A stretch of DNA of 6,475 bases. Source: an uncultured Phenylobacterium sp. (GTDB lineage: Bacteria; Pseudomonadota; Alphaproteobacteria; Caulobacterales; Caulobacteraceae). Of the stretch, positions 6,419 through 6,475 are shown piece by piece (position 1 is the stretch's first letter; each line of letters begins with the position of its first letter). The stretch lies in NCBI GenBank assembly GCA_945952355.1, contig CAMFIW010000170.1, positions 1-6,475 of the forward strand, read 5' to 3'. The notes below the pieces were generated by a model, which was given only the letters and a program-made list of their open reading frames with translations, was not told the DNA's origin and searched no databases. The position numbers were made by a program, and so were the translations under genes.

Positions 6419-6475
6419 TGGTGGCTGGCCGTTGGTGCTTACGAAGGAAAACGCGAACCTGACGCGGTTGTAAGG

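Noticed and set aside
6438..6474. CTTAC...GTAAG dyad with an inner CGCG...CGCG in the last bases of the window
   Set aside because: The arms are only 4-5 bases with a long imperfect middle, and the context is cut off by the window edge.

Overview
The window is very GC-rich, and its codons nearly always end in G or C. It reads like an alphaproteobacterial chromosome, most plausibly Caulobacteraceae (a Phenylobacterium or Caulobacter relative). That assignment rests on base composition, the look of the proteins and the type of intergenic palindrome, and is an inference without any database search.

Layout. Bases 1-287 (minus strand) are the 5' part of a gene for an exported YceI-family lipocalin-like protein; its 3' end lies outside the window. 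A 132-base divergent spacer (288-419) follows, with a perfect 19-base inverted repeat near its middle. Four genes then run on the plus strand. They are a feruloyl-CoA-synthase-like ANL ligase (420-2198), a second ANL acyl-CoA ligase of the bile-acid-CoA-ligase-like type (2274-3812), a stand-alone thiamine-diphosphate enzyme related to acetolactate synthase and benzoylformate decarboxylase (3981-5522), and an alpha/beta-hydrolase (5573-6418). A 128-base composite palindromic repeat (3824-3951) sits between the second ligase and the ThDP enzyme. The last 57 bases hold no recognisable gene.

How the genes may work together. Two CoA ligases, a ThDP carbon-carbon lyase or decarboxylase and an esterase-like hydrolase fit a small accessory catabolic cluster. 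The esterase could free a carboxylic acid, possibly a hydroxycinnamate or another aryl or polycyclic acid. The ligases could activate it as a CoA thioester, and the ThDP enzyme could act on a 2-oxo acid or hydroxyacyl intermediate. The families are clear but substrates are not. No enoyl-CoA hydratase/aldolase, dehydrogenase, transporter or regulator is visible in the window, so the pathway is incomplete here.

Nothing points to phage, CRISPR, a transposase or an RNA gene. The most notable non-coding items are the composite palindrome, which can fold in two mutually exclusive ways, and the operator-like inverted repeat in the divergent spacer. Long open frames on the minus strand opposite the four genes are shadows of high-GC codon bias.
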